Below are positions 23,464-35,047 of a DNA stretch of 64,000 nucleotides, piece by piece. Every line of letters begins with the position of its first letter. Within the stretch, counting starts at the first letter, position 1. A model generated the notes under the pieces. It was not told where the DNA came from. It worked only from the letters and a program-made list of their open reading frames with translations, and did no database searches. Position numbers and translations under genes: made by a program. Source of the stretch: Rosellinia necatrix (taxonomy: Eukaryota > Ascomycota > Sordariomycetes > Xylariales > Xylariaceae); assembly GCA_021209875.1 (NCBI GenBank), contig JAGYVD010000008.1, positions 1,797,501 through 1,861,500 of the forward strand. The letters run 5' to 3'.

Positions 23464-26142
23464 ATGAATCCATCTGAATGGCGGGAGGCAGTCCGGCCGG
23501 GTCAGATATCTGATGAAGTAGTCGGAATCGCCAATATTTTTTCCGCCTGTTCAGAGCTATGGCTGCTCGCCACGCGGATCCTATCGCAGCAGGGTTCGAC
23601 AAAGAAAGGGATTATCCACAAGCTCGAAAGTGGCCGTCAATACCTTAACCTTTGGGCCGACGGGTATTCCGTCTTAGATGGACGTTTTGAGGATGGGTTG
23701 AAGAAGTCGCAAAGAGCTGGCGACTTGACAATCCGGTTGATGCAAAGCATATGCCGGATTCTAGCACAGGGTGAGTCATGGACAGACAGTAGCAGCGCGG
23801 TATGCGACGGGCCCATTTCTGATTTGCAAACCAGAGCTAGTCCCATGTATCACATCGATTGACATTTCGGGCGCGGACTTGTCACTGAAAGCCGCGGATC
23901 TGGTCCTTTCATCCGAAAAGTTAGCCGTGCTCGTCCAGGGAGATGACGATAGCGATGCCTTGAGCAACAGCGATTCAATAGCCGAGCCAGAGTCGATATC
24001 CCATGAGGAGAGGTTGGAAAATATCGCCGACGATCTGCGGAATGACACCCAATGCCTTCTCGACCTTGGAGCGAGGTTTGAGGAGCAGGTGATGAATCCT
24101 ATTATCATCGAAGCTACAGCTAATGAGACAACCCTGACAGTGGTGGGGTCGTCTCAAATATTCGTCAATCGAGTTCTTTGGTTCTATCCTCACTGCGAGA
24201 GAAACCTGTGCAGGCGTCTTGGGGAGGCTGCGTCAATGCAGGTATCGAGAATCGAGGAGTTGAAGCCGGCGACACGCGAGGTTCAACCCACACCTAATTC
24301 CAGGAGCGGCATATTCCAAAACGGGGTCTGGCATTGTATGTACATCGTGGAATTGAGCCCGGCATGCGGCTTTCTTCATCCTTCACCCCGTTAATAAGCC
24401 AGGCTAACATCCTTTTCCAACATGTAGGTAATTGCGAGCCACGGCTTATTGCTAAGATGGGGGTCGTCAGAAGGGACATCCCTATCTACGGCAGGAGATT
24501 CTACATGTGTCCCCAAATAGGGAACCGGTGCAACATGTTCCTCTTCGTCGAGGACGCAAGCGCGCTGGAGAAGGCATCCGCGACAGAGCATGTTGGTCAG
24601 CAAGCCGCCACCGTTGACGTGGCATCGATATCGGCCCCAACACGAACATCGGGAGGCCACAAAGAGCCGCCGGCGATGAGCGCGACGTCCGTGGCGGCAC
24701 GGAGCGGCGGCAGCGGAGGTCTGACTGAACTGCCCGACAGCTTTTACGCGACCACGTCCGACGAGGACGAGGATGACGACCCGGCCGGACGCGCTAGAGA
24801 TACCGATGCGGCCCGTGGCACTCGGAAAGCCGAGTCCATTGTGTCAAATGCGTCGTTGGGGATCTCTCATGCTCCAGAGTCAATAATATTCCACGACTCC
24901 GGCGTGGGGACATCTATACATACCAGTGAGGGTGGCTACGGTGCAGTCCTAGCACCATTAGGAAACAGGACGTATCCACGTCTCCCGGAGGGTGCGACTA
25001 AAGGAATACCATTCCAATGCACAGTATGCAGAAATCAAATGACGCTCACTACCGAGGCGGAGTGGAGGTTAGCGCTCGATTCCCAAGAAAGCGAGCATGA
25101 AGAAGCACTAACTTACCAAAAAAAAAAATAGGGAGCATCTCCTGTCTGACGTCCAACCTTATGTATGCCCAGAGACGGAGTGTGATGCGCATATATTCGC
25201 CACAATACCAGAATGGCAAAAGCACATTGATGATACCCATCCAACTGCGTCGATTTGGAACGATTCCGATTGCCGTATCTGTCAAATACCGGTCGCGAAC
25301 AAAGACGCTGTGCGTCAGCATCTTATCAACCATATGGAACATCTTGCCTTGGCGGTTGTACCATCAACCACGCAGCCTAAGAATGCAATTATCCCCGCCA
25401 TAAAGCCACAAGTTCTATCTACCAGTGAAATGACCGACAAACCCAAGAAACAATGGAAAATAAGGCCACAATGCAAGAGATGCCAGTGAGTTTCTAATTT
25501 AACCCATTACAACGTTCCACCTTACTAATGCTAGGCAAATAGACAAAGAGGCTACAAATGCGACGTGAAGGTATGGCTTTTTACCCACTTGAAATCCTGT
25601 CTTCCTCTACTCGCATCCGCTAACCTGCAAGGAAGCGGCCGTGCAATGTGTGTACTAGTTTAGGGATAGATTGCGTGGATGTCTCTCTACCAGGAGCCGA
25701 CCCGGTGGATATACAATCCCCCTCGAAAAGTCAGCGTAAAGAATACTCGCTGACGAGGACATCGGATTCTAAATCCGAACTATCCACTGCCGGTGGCTTG
25801 CTTGGCCGTGAGACTCACGTTCCTAAGGTCCGGTCCTCTCCTGTCCCGCCCGGATCGGACCGCCTCCCCATGGCGTATCCCCAGACAGGGCGGCTTCCGA
25901 CATCCAAGTTCCCGACTCCTTCCACGAGCTCGCCACAAGGAGGAACGTCATCGACCCCGGCCTCCGTCGATGACGGCTCGAGCTCGGTGGCGGCGAAGCG
26001 CGCGCGCAACACTCTCGCGGCGCGGAAGTCGCGGGAACGTAAGGTCAGGCAGCTAGAGGAGATGGAGGAGAGGATCGCCGAGCTGGAGCGCGAGCGCGAT
26101 TTCTGGCTACGTAAAGCTGCCCCTGGGCGTGATGAAGGGTGA
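23464..26142 (+). CDS. Multi-zinc-finger protein with GRF, C2H2, Zn2Cys6 and bZIP domains, 6 exons
   Basis: Exons 23464-23770, 23835-24335, 24428-25067, 25132-25485, 25543-25570 and 25636-26142 keep frame into 778 residues. In order: an N-terminal helical part of the kind that opens fungal C2H2 signalling proteins (WADGYSVLDGRFEDGL); a GRF-type finger at 270-312 (C270, C272, GRRFYMC to C297, C304, then FLFVED); an acidic linker (DEDEDDD); a degenerate finger C467/C470; C2H2 fingers C495-C500-H514-H519 and C530-C533-H546-H550; a perfect fungal binuclear cluster C597-C600-C607-C613-C616-C623 (spacing 2-6-5-2-6); and a C-terminal bZIP (about 731-770) with N735-x7-R743 and RARNTLAARKSRERK, very like GCN4/CPC-1. 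The cluster is formed only by splicing exons 4, 5 and 6, which supports the model. Likely a nuclear DNA-binding regulator; targets unknown. Confidence 0.82.
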
Positions 26143-26719
26143 TAGCCAGGGACACTGTCGTCGTGCCGCAATGGATTTAGGTTAGGTGGGTTTGACGTCC
26201 TGTCGATGAGTGTACTACGAATCTGTCTCTCGGCGGTGGATGATCCCTGTCATCTTCGCATAAATCAGCCTGCGTCTGAAAGAATATTTCACACTCTCTG
26301 AGACAAGGCGATAGCAGCGGCCTGAATCAAATCGGTATACTGTCTCGTAGCGTCAATCGCTAATAAGACCGCGCCTTCGCGGAGCGATGGGAGGGAAGAG
26401 CATGACTTGTATAACTTGCACTACTGCGAGGGCTTACCAAACGCAGCGCCTGTTAAGGTTGAATTATCGTCAGTTTTTTTCAAGTTCCGATTAGTTTGAG
26501 GGTCGAGGGTCGAGAGGTTCATATTTCCTTGGTAGTCTCGTGCGTACCAGCCGATTTCCGGCATGCTTGAGACTGTGAGTCTGGATTAAGTACGTATATT
26601 ATCAATTACAAACTAGAATTTGTCGTTGAAATGCTCGCTAGCTAATATGACAACTCATTTACCGTCGCCAGCCATCGTTATCCCCGAGCGGCTACGTCGT
26701 ATCCCATTGCGTGATAGTT
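26143..26719. other. Spacer between convergent genes
   Basis: Presumed 3' regions of the bZIP-type gene and of the PNS1-like gene, which converge here. No additional coding region seen. Confidence 0.5.
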
Positions 26720-28780
26720 TTAGGCATGAATAGCTGTCTGTACCTGTGGGTACACGCGCACCATCGCATCGTACAGGTCGGGGTGATTCTGCATCATCTT
26801 CGCGGGGTCCCAGGCGGCTGCCACGAAGATGGTGTCTACTCCACTGCTCAATGGCGTGGTGAAAATGTTGCAGATCTGCAGGCCGATAAGGAAAGCGAAC
26901 GCATCGACGACTACACAACATAATGATTAGTATGTCTCGTAGGTTTATTTCTGATGGTTGCTTACCGGGAGTATAAACGCCTCCACTGTTGTATGCAGGG
27001 GCCGTGAATTCCTACAAGCATATAATAATGAGTTTCATATTGCGTAAAAATCACCGAGAAAGAAGCGCGTGTGGGACTTACTAGATATAGGTGGGCTAAC
27101 AGGGCACAGGCGAACCCGACGAATGTGGCACCCATAGAGAATACAGGGCCGAGAAGGCATTCGTTGACTAGAGCGTCAATGCCGCGTTGCTTAATCATGG
27201 TCCAAGTGTCTTTAGCTGCCGCGAAATAGGGTTTCCCATATAGAGCAATATAGGAAAACGCATATCGATTGAGGAACTGGACAGCCCAATCTAAGAGGGA
27301 AATGAGGCAACCGAGAATTATGAATAGGATTGAAGCGATAACATTTCCCCTCGGCCGCCTCGCTTTGTCGAGCGATCGAACATATCTGACGTAGGAAGTT
27401 CAGAATGGCTACCAATAACGAGCCCAGGGAAATAGATCCGAAGGAGTAGGTAAGAGAACGTTTTAGAGCGCCTCGAGTCACTGCTCTTGGTTGTTCTGAT
27501 GATTTGAAAAAATACCAAGATCCAAACACGCCAGAAATAGTGGTGTGTGTCACATTCTTGAGGACTTCCGAAATCCACTGAGAAAAATTGTGTTAGCTAT
27601 GAACGATTTTGTGAAGAGGGGAGGAGCGAAGGCGCGCGAGGGGGAGGGGAGGGGGATTTGACGATGCTGGTGCTTTTCCCGGTCGCGCTGAATGAGAGAT
27701 GAGAGGGGCTCACATAAGAAGCGAACGTGATGAAGACTAAAAGACCTGTGACCTTGGCGGTGCTACAGCCACCACCCCCAGCCGAACACGCGGGGTTGCC
27801 GCCCCCAGGGCTGTATTTGGCGTATATGGCGACAAAAGTCACAGAGTAATAAGCTGCGAAGGCGGTTCCAAGGATTCCGGCCAAGAAGCTCACTAAAAAA
27901 AAACGTGACCGTAGCTCTTGGACACATCAACAGCCGTCTTGAGCATAAGAGCACTGAAAGGTATACGAGGGATCCAAGTCTGTCTCGTGTAAGCTGCGAC
28001 ACCACCATAGGACATACTGGGCGAACTGACGATAAACGCAAAGATCCAGAACGCAACGAAAATGAGAAATACGATGCCGCCTGACCAATAATGTCGGTAA
28101 AGCATATAAATGGCTGTGACCAGACCGAAAACGATATTGAGAATCCCTGCGGATGCTTAGCAGAGCTGCGACAGGCCATTATTCGAAAGTATGCCTACCC
28201 GTGACCCAGATAAAAGCACGGGGGAAAGTTCTGGCAAGGAGAACGTAGCTATAACTGAGGACGACGGCGACAGCCAAAACAAAGGCGAACAGGACGATGG
28301 TATTGGTATTCAAACCGGCCCGGGAATCCGAGTCATAAATCCCATCACCAAATGTGCGTTTGTCGGACGCTGTTATTCATTAGCATACCTGAAGTAATAA
28401 TGGCCTTCAATCCCAAAGCATGCCCCAAGCGCACGAGGATCCGAACAATGAGAGTTGGCATACCGTATCCATGAATCGCGAGCCCGGAGATGGCAACAAA
28501 ACCGGCACACACAAGGAGGAACTGGGTTGGGCACAGAAGGTCAGCCTACACTGGGCTACAGACTTGGGCGAGCGTGTCGTACGAGGATAGCGGCCCATAG
28601 ATCATTATATTTAGGTCTCTCTAGCTTGAACGCCTGGTCAAACATAGGCTTCTCGGAGTACTGGGGTGGCGGTGCACCATGTTGCTGTTGCTGCCCGTAG
28701 GGGTTCGCGGGCTCAGGATTATTAGGATTATTATGATTATTATAGTAGCCGGCGGCTTCGCCGTGTTGTTGATCAGCCAT
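26720..28780 (-). pseudogene. PNS1: PNS1-type choline-transporter-like protein, 7 exons, two frameshifts
   Basis: Exons (minus strand) 28583-28780, 28464-28521, 28199-28369, 27714-28146, 27082-27577, 26966-27011 and 26720-26910 total 1593 nt, about 530 residues, the usual length for Pns1. Family blocks: FDQAFKLERPKYNDLWAAIL, FLLVCAGFVAISGLAIHGY, GDGIYDS, KVTGLLVFITFASYWISEVL, YIALYGKPYFAAAKDTWTMI, RGIDALVNECLLGPVFSMGA and SSGVDTIFVAAAWDP. CTL/Pns1 proteins are plasma-membrane proteins with about ten membrane segments; choline transport by the fungal members is not firmly shown. Two breaks prevent a continuous frame: a one-base deficit in the T9 run (A9 on the plus strand at 27895-27903) and a one-base excess at GGGGAAA (27344-27350). 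They cancel in length. They may be real mutations or homopolymer sequence errors. Confidence 0.85.
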
Positions 28781-29369
28781 GGCGAAGCGAGTTGAGACGG
28801 TAAAGAAGACGACCAAAATATTCTTTTGCGCTGTGGTTCAAAGGCGATCGATCGCCAGCCAGCGTGAACCGATTCGATTCCTGTATATGTTTGGCGCGGC
28901 GTTGATGTTTTGGTTTGATGCAGGGTGGAATGTATAGAATGCGGTTCCCGACAGAGGGTGTGATGGGGCGGGCAGTTGATGTGGCACCAATCTAAGATAC
29001 CCCGTGTTCCATCCTTGGTACTGAAGCCGTGTACCGCTAGGACGGGCGGCACATAGAGAACCTGAGGCTTGCCCGGATGGGCATAAACTCTATTTAGAAG
29101 CACCCTTTCTATTGGCTGCTTTTGCATCATAACGTCACTGGTCTTTGGCTGTGCTTGGTCAATCGGGAACCGGCAAGACAAAAAAGTGAGGGGGAAATTA
29201 CATGGAGTCTCATTAAGTACTTAATTCATTCACTTGGTGCCGCCGCTCATAGTGTATATTGCCTGGCACCCAGCCTAGGAGCAAGTACCCCAGGCAAGCA
29301 TTTGGGTAGGCACTTAGCTTTCCTGTGGGTGTGTTCTGCACGCAGCCTCGAAGCATCGGCAGGCTAAGG
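28781..29369. other. Spacer / promoter of the PNS1-like gene
   Basis: No coding region supported. Contains GCCTAGG/CCTGGCACCCAGCC-type imperfect inverted sequence around 29260-29320. Confidence 0.45.
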
Positions 29370-30978
29370 CTAGGCAATTCTTATCCTCCAGAATACACCA
29401 CACGCCGCAAGGTATATGAGGGATGACGCAATATATGGGCTGCCGTAGAAGGAAATCTGTATACCATAGTACCATAATGCTGCCATCAAAGGTGCCCCTA
29501 TGAGCGACCCGAGCGTTTTCACCATCATGACGACGGAAAGAATGCCACTCTCTGGGTCTCTCGAGTCGGAACCGTCATTTTGTGCGCGCGCCCACATGAT
29601 CGGTGAATTGGCGAGCGAGAGTGTGAACACGGAGAGTGGCACACCCAGGGCATATATTAGAAGGCTGGGGATCAGTTCCCAGATCGCGGCCGAAATACCA
29701 ATGGCAAGAGCACCTAGGACTGACGAGACTAAACAAAACCGCGCGTAGCGAACGTTGGCTCTGCCAGAGAGCGACTGTGAAATGCCACCCTGAGTAGCGA
29801 GGAAGAACGGAACTACAAAGGTTAGTAGAAAGAAGTTAACTATGGCTTTCGCCGAGAGTAGATATCCCGCCGATGCGAACGTCCAGTTATACCTTTTCGA
29901 TATATACTGAGCAAGAAGTTTCGTGTCTGCGCTTGCGAGACTAGTGAGGAGCATGGACGTGAGCAACAACATCAGTTGGGGAGTTCCTATGGCGGATACC
30001 AGCGCATGTACGCGATCAATAACGGAAGCAACAAATGACGCGCGAGAGGTCCGGGCTTTTAAGGTGGGTGAGGAGATCAACGGACGACGCGCCTCTGTCG
30101 TGTCATCTGGGGCGTCGTCGCCAATAGGCAATAGCATAATGACTAGAAGCGCTAGCGTGAGGAAGCCGATTCCTAGCAAGAATGGAAGAGACAGATTTAT
30201 CGTCATGGCGGCTGCTGCCATCGCCGGGCTTAAGAAGCCTACCACGGAAGTCAAGGCTGTCATTCTACTGAAGTAGATTGCTCTAGAAACGGCAGATATT
30301 AGTTAGCGAACGCGGAGATCCGGCCAAGCGACAAACCGGATTGTACCATCCTCTGCTATCCTAGCCGCAAGCCCGTATATGAGAGAGTTAAATACGGTAT
30401 CGCCACCGAGTACGGAGAGCGCGGCGCCTGCGATTGCGGCTCGCGGCGGAAGATAGTCTTCAAACCATGCGACGCCAAGGGTCCAGAACAGCATAAACGA
30501 CCGGGGGACAAGATTCAGCAGCAAGATTACTCTTCGGCCATATTTTTCGGATAGAAAGGTGAGCGGTATCGTCATCACGAAGTCTTTTGAAAGTTAGCCC
30601 TGGTACTACGAAACGGGGGATCTGTCTGTTGTATCCAGGTATTATATTCAGGTATTACTCACCACCGACAATCCAAAGGGTTTCAAAAAATCCCATGATC
30701 CAAGCTAGGTCCTGTTGTACTTTATCTACCTTGCAAAGCTTCTCATCTATATCGTAGTCGGCATCATAATATTTTCGGCAGAGACGCCGCTCAAGGAGAC
30801 GGTTCAACGGGATATTGGAGATGCCATTCGTGAGGTTGACGAGGAGCAGGAGTAAGAGAACAAGCCAGATTGCACGGCGCGCGGGCTGCGAGTCACGGGT
30901 AGGAGGCCGTTGGTGGCCGTCTGACATAACATTATGCGAATCAAAATCTGTGTCTCGAATGCTATCATGTTGATCCAT
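29370..30978 (-). CDS. Major facilitator superfamily transporter, 3 exons
   Basis: Exons 30663-30978, 30337-30583 and 29370-30282 join in frame into 491 residues. An N-terminal hydrophilic stretch is followed by the first membrane helix (AIWLVLLLLLLVNL). The loop between helices 2 and 3 carries the MFS motif A form LSEKYGRRV. A long cytosolic loop (DDAPDDTTEARRPLISS) separates the two six-helix halves, and further helices follow, including LGALAIGISAAIWELIPSLL. The substrate cannot be told; the family includes many uncharacterised fungal solute or toxin exporters. Start chosen at the ATG directly before a polar leader (MDQHDSIRDTDF) rather than a non-ATG extension. The downstream end lies 590 bp from the PNS1-like start, same strand. 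Confidence 0.85.
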
Positions 30979-31377
30979 TCTACAAGAGCGAGTGGATGTA
31001 GCTAAGGTGGTTCCCGAGTGCTCGTTACTGTTAGCTGGAGGTGGGCAGGTCCTATCTAGATACTTAGTAGGCGGACCTGTTATGGATGGTGTGAGGGAGG
31101 ATCTGGGGACCCTCTGGGTTGAGGTAGGTAGGCCAAGAAGCACTACTAATCCTGATAAATTATACACACTTGATATAAGACTAAACCCGAAGATAATCCC
31201 CCACATAAATATACTTACCCCCAATGTTCCACATAAAGCGAAAATTTAATCCCGATAAGTGCATTGAGAATCCCATGAAGCGGGAGTACATTGTACATTA
31301 GGTACTCAACCTTAACATCTACATCACCAACAGGGCACACCGCGCAGTGTAAATAGCATGTATTCTGGGGGGGAGCG
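30979..31377. other. Transition from gene to AT-rich block
   Basis: Promoter side of the MFS gene; base composition still normal. No coding region supported. Confidence 0.45.
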
Positions 31378-31500
31378 TGAGCTTAATATAAGTTGTTTTT
31401 GGTACGAGGCCGCAGCTAAAGGTGTAGTAAACGTATATTTATTTTTTAGTGTTAAATTTAATATATAGTTAGGCTTAAAAAACTAGCTGGAAAAATATTT
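31378..31500. repeat. Direct repeat copy A at left edge of AT block
   Basis: About 120 bp beginning AGCTTAATATAAGTTGTTTT recur at 31735-31858. Copy A keeps G/C bases (GGTACGAGGCCGCAGC) that copy B has as A/T (AATATAAAGCTGCAGC), so the copies differ mainly by G-to-A and C-to-T changes. Confidence 0.65.
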
Positions 31501-31734
31501 TATATTATATATACTATTTACTAATTAAAAAAAACTTAATTTTTTTTTAATAGCTTGTTATTATTAAATAATAAATAAAATAAATTTAAAGCTATTTTAA
31601 GCTTAATATATTTAAAAGTTAAAATTATAAAAAAAATTAAATAATAAAGCTTTAATTTTAATAAAACTTAATTATTTATATTATTAATAAAATATATTAT
31701 ATAATATAAATAATATATATTTTAAAAAAATATA

Positions 31735-31858
31735 AGTTTAATATAAGTTGTTTTTAATATAAAGCTGCAGCTAAAAATATAATAAACATATATTTATTTT
31801 TAACGTTAAATTTAATATATAATTAAATTTAAAAACTAGCTAAAAAATATTTAAATTT
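31735..31858. repeat. Direct repeat copy B, more heavily mutated
   Basis: Second copy of the 120-bp unit 357 bp downstream of copy A; transition-type differences only are apparent, as expected for RIP. Confidence 0.65.
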
Positions 31859-32765
31859 ATATTTTAAACATTTATTTTATTTATAAATAAAATAATAAAA
31901 TTAAAAATATAATTAATTTATAAAATAAAAAAAGTTAAAAATATATAATTAAATATAATTAAATAAATTTTTAAATAAAACTAGCTAAACAAAATAAAAA
32001 ATATAACTAAGTTTATAAATAAAAGCTTTTTTTAGTTTTTATAACTTTTTTAATAAATATAATAATATAATATAAATTTATTTTAAATTTAAAACGTTAA
32101 TAATATATTAACGCCTAGCTTTTAATAAATAATAATATTTCCGATTTTAAATAAAAACATGCTAGCTTATTATTAATTTTTAGCTTGTTATTATTAAAAT
32201 TATATAATAAAAATAAGTTTTTAATAAATTTTTTAAATTTAATATTAATTTATTATAAATTAAAAACTTATTATAATAATTAAACGTTAGATTTATTATA
32301 TTTATTATATATTTTATATTATAAAAATTAATAGTTATAATTTAAAGCAAATTTAATATTAATTTATATAAAATATAAACGTTTTTATATAAATAATATT
32401 AATATATAAACTTTTAAATATATATATTATATAAAAGCTTAAAAAAACTATTTAAATAAATATTTTAATATAAATTATTAAAACTAATATATAGTAAATT
32501 TAATACTAATTTATTATTAAATTAATATAAATAATATAAAAATTAAAAAATAATAAAATTTATTTATACAGGCTTAAACAGCTGCTTGTTATAATTATAT
32601 CGCGTTAAATATTTATAAAACGTTTTAAAATGCTAAAAATAAAAATTTGCTGTAAATTTATAATAAATTTAATGCTAATTATAAAGTTTTACTACGTAAA
32701 ACTATTAATAAAATCTAAAGTTAAAGTTTAAAGCAAAACAAATTAAAAAGCTGCTGCAATAAAAG

Positions 32766-32830
32766 CTTTTAATAATAATAATAATAATAATAATAATAGC
32801 AATAATAATAATATAAACAATAGTATAAAT
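32766..32830. repeat. AAT microsatellite
   Basis: An AATAATAAT run of about 45-60 bp with a GC interruption, inside the AT-rich block. Confidence 0.7.
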
Positions 32831-34318
32831 AATAATAAAAATAATAAAAGTTGTAGTAAAAAAATACAAATTTGCTTAATAAAAGTTTTTTTAAATGTTT
32901 TAATATTAAAAACTGTTAATAAATAAATTAGCTATAAATTAAGTTTAAATTTAATATATAATAGCTTAAACGTTAAATAAAAAGTATATAATATAAAATA
33001 TTTTTAAATAATTTAATTATTTTATGTTTTGCTGTAAATTTAATATAAATTTAATATATAATAATATATATTTTTTTATTTAGTAGTTTAAAATAAATTT
33101 GCTATAAATTTACTATATAATTAATTAAATATATTACTGCTAGATTTTATTAAAATTAAAAATAAATTTGCAATAAATTTAATGTTTATATTAAATATGT
33201 TTATTTATTTGTTAATAAAAACAAATTTAACGTAAATTTAATATTAAATAAACTTTTAAAATAAAATAATAAATATATTTAAAGTTTAGTTTTTATTAGT
33301 TTTATAATATAAAATAATTTAAGCTTATATTAAATATAAAACGTTTATTAGTTTTTAATATTTTAGCTAAAAATGTTTTATAATAACGTTTTATTATATT
33401 TAATATCTAGCGGCTTAAAAGTTTTATATTATTTTTATTTATGTTTATATTATATATATATTAAACAGCGCTTTATTTAAAACTATAACTTAAATATATA
33501 TTATAATTAATTTTTAAACATAATAAGCGGTTTTATAAGATTTAAAATGCTTTAGTTTTTAAAAAACGTTATATATAAAATAAAAAATAATAATAAATTA
33601 TATATATATATTAAAATAATACTTTATTTTAAAAGTTTGCTATATAAATAATTAAATATAATAAACTGTTTATAGCGTTTATTATTATATTTATTTTAAA
33701 GCGTTTTTTATTTATTTTTATTCTACGTAGTAATATTTAAAAATAGTTTTTATTTATTAAAAATTAAATTAATAATTTTAATAAGCTTAAAACGGCTTAT
33801 TTATAAAGCTTTTACAGGTCAGATTTATTATATATAATTTTGCTTAACTATAAAAGCTATGTTAAACTATTATAAAAGCTGCATTAATTATTAATTTATT
33901 ATATAAGTTTTTATTTATTATAGCTTTATTTAATATTAATTTAATTAAAAGTTATTTTAAAATTAAAGTTTTAATAAAGTTGTTTTATTTATAAAAAAAA
34001 AATATACTGTTTTTAAATTAAACGCTTAATATATAAATGTTTAAAATTTATATGTTTAAAAATAAGTTAATATAAATTAAACATAATATAAATATATATT
34101 TATTTAAAATTAAGCTTTAAACAAGCTATTATAAAAACTAAATATATAGTTATATATATATATAAAATAAAAGTTTATGTTAATATAAGCTAAGCTAGCT
34201 TGTTTTAACAAAAGTATTAGTTTTTATATAAGTTTGTTATAACGTTATATATTTTTTAAATTAAATCTGTTAAGCTTATATATAATAAATAAATATAATT
34301 ATTTTTAAAATAAAATAA

Positions 34319-34551
34319 ATTTAACAAGGATATATTGGGGTCCTGTATGGTGATCTAGTGAAAATAGCGAATTACAGGTAGAAGGAAGGACTGGCTATGC
34401 CAGCCAGCCGAAGGCTGGCCAATATAGCCAGTGGGCTACCCTTATCTAATCTATTGCGGGCCCGGCTAGGTCCTGCGGACCCAGCCTACAGACCTAGCCT
34501 AGCCTATCCTAGGGTGGGTCCTTCGGACACCCCCTACCTGTCTGTATCAAA
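34319..34551. repeat. 233-bp direct repeat, left copy
   Basis: Contains a strong hairpin at 34393-34431 (TGGCTATGCCAGCC pairing with GGCTGGCCAATATAGCCA across AGCCGAA) and further small stem-loops TCCTGCGGA and TCCTTCGGA. Confidence 0.8.
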
Positions 34552-34747
34552 TGCCGCCACAGATATAAAAAATTACTGACCTCAGCAAAAACACCCAAGC
34601 CACACTACTAGCCACTATTCCACTTAGCCGTAGCCCTAGCCCTAGCCTTTGTACGCAGGTCGACTAGTTGGTACTTCGCTTATACCCCGTAGCCTTGTTT
34701 ATAGTCGAACTAATACCTGCCAGGTACTTGGTAAGTAGGTAGATAGA

Positions 34748-34905
34748 TTGGTCGAATTGGCCGGACTGGTCGAATTGGCCGGACTGGTCCAGTTGGCCGG
34801 ACTGGCTGAATTGGCTGTATTTAACTAGACTGGTTAAATTAGCTGTATTCGACTGGACTGATTAAATTAGCTGTATTTAACTGGCTTGGTTGGTTGAAAA
34901 AAAGA
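34748..34905. repeat. Tandem GACTGGTCGAATTGGCCG-type repeats
   Basis: About eight units of GGACTGGTCGAATTGGCC and derivatives. Left units are GC-rich; right units drift to ACTGGTTAAATTAGCTGTAT, consistent with C-to-T and G-to-A decay across the array. Confidence 0.65.
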
Positions 34906-35047
34906 AATTAGATAAGTCGACTAGCTGTTAGGTGTCAACAGGTTATACGGTGGGATTATTAAATAGTCAGGTCTTTTATACGCGGGTCTGACTGTTAAAT
35001 AATTAAAGGTCGAATAAATAGTCGACTGGCTGTTAAATTTCGACTAG

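Noticed and set aside
27885..27905. Tiny intron at T9-AG in the PNS1-like gene
   Set aside because: Would be only about 17-20 nt with a poor donor, far below the size of the other introns; a homopolymer frameshift is simpler.
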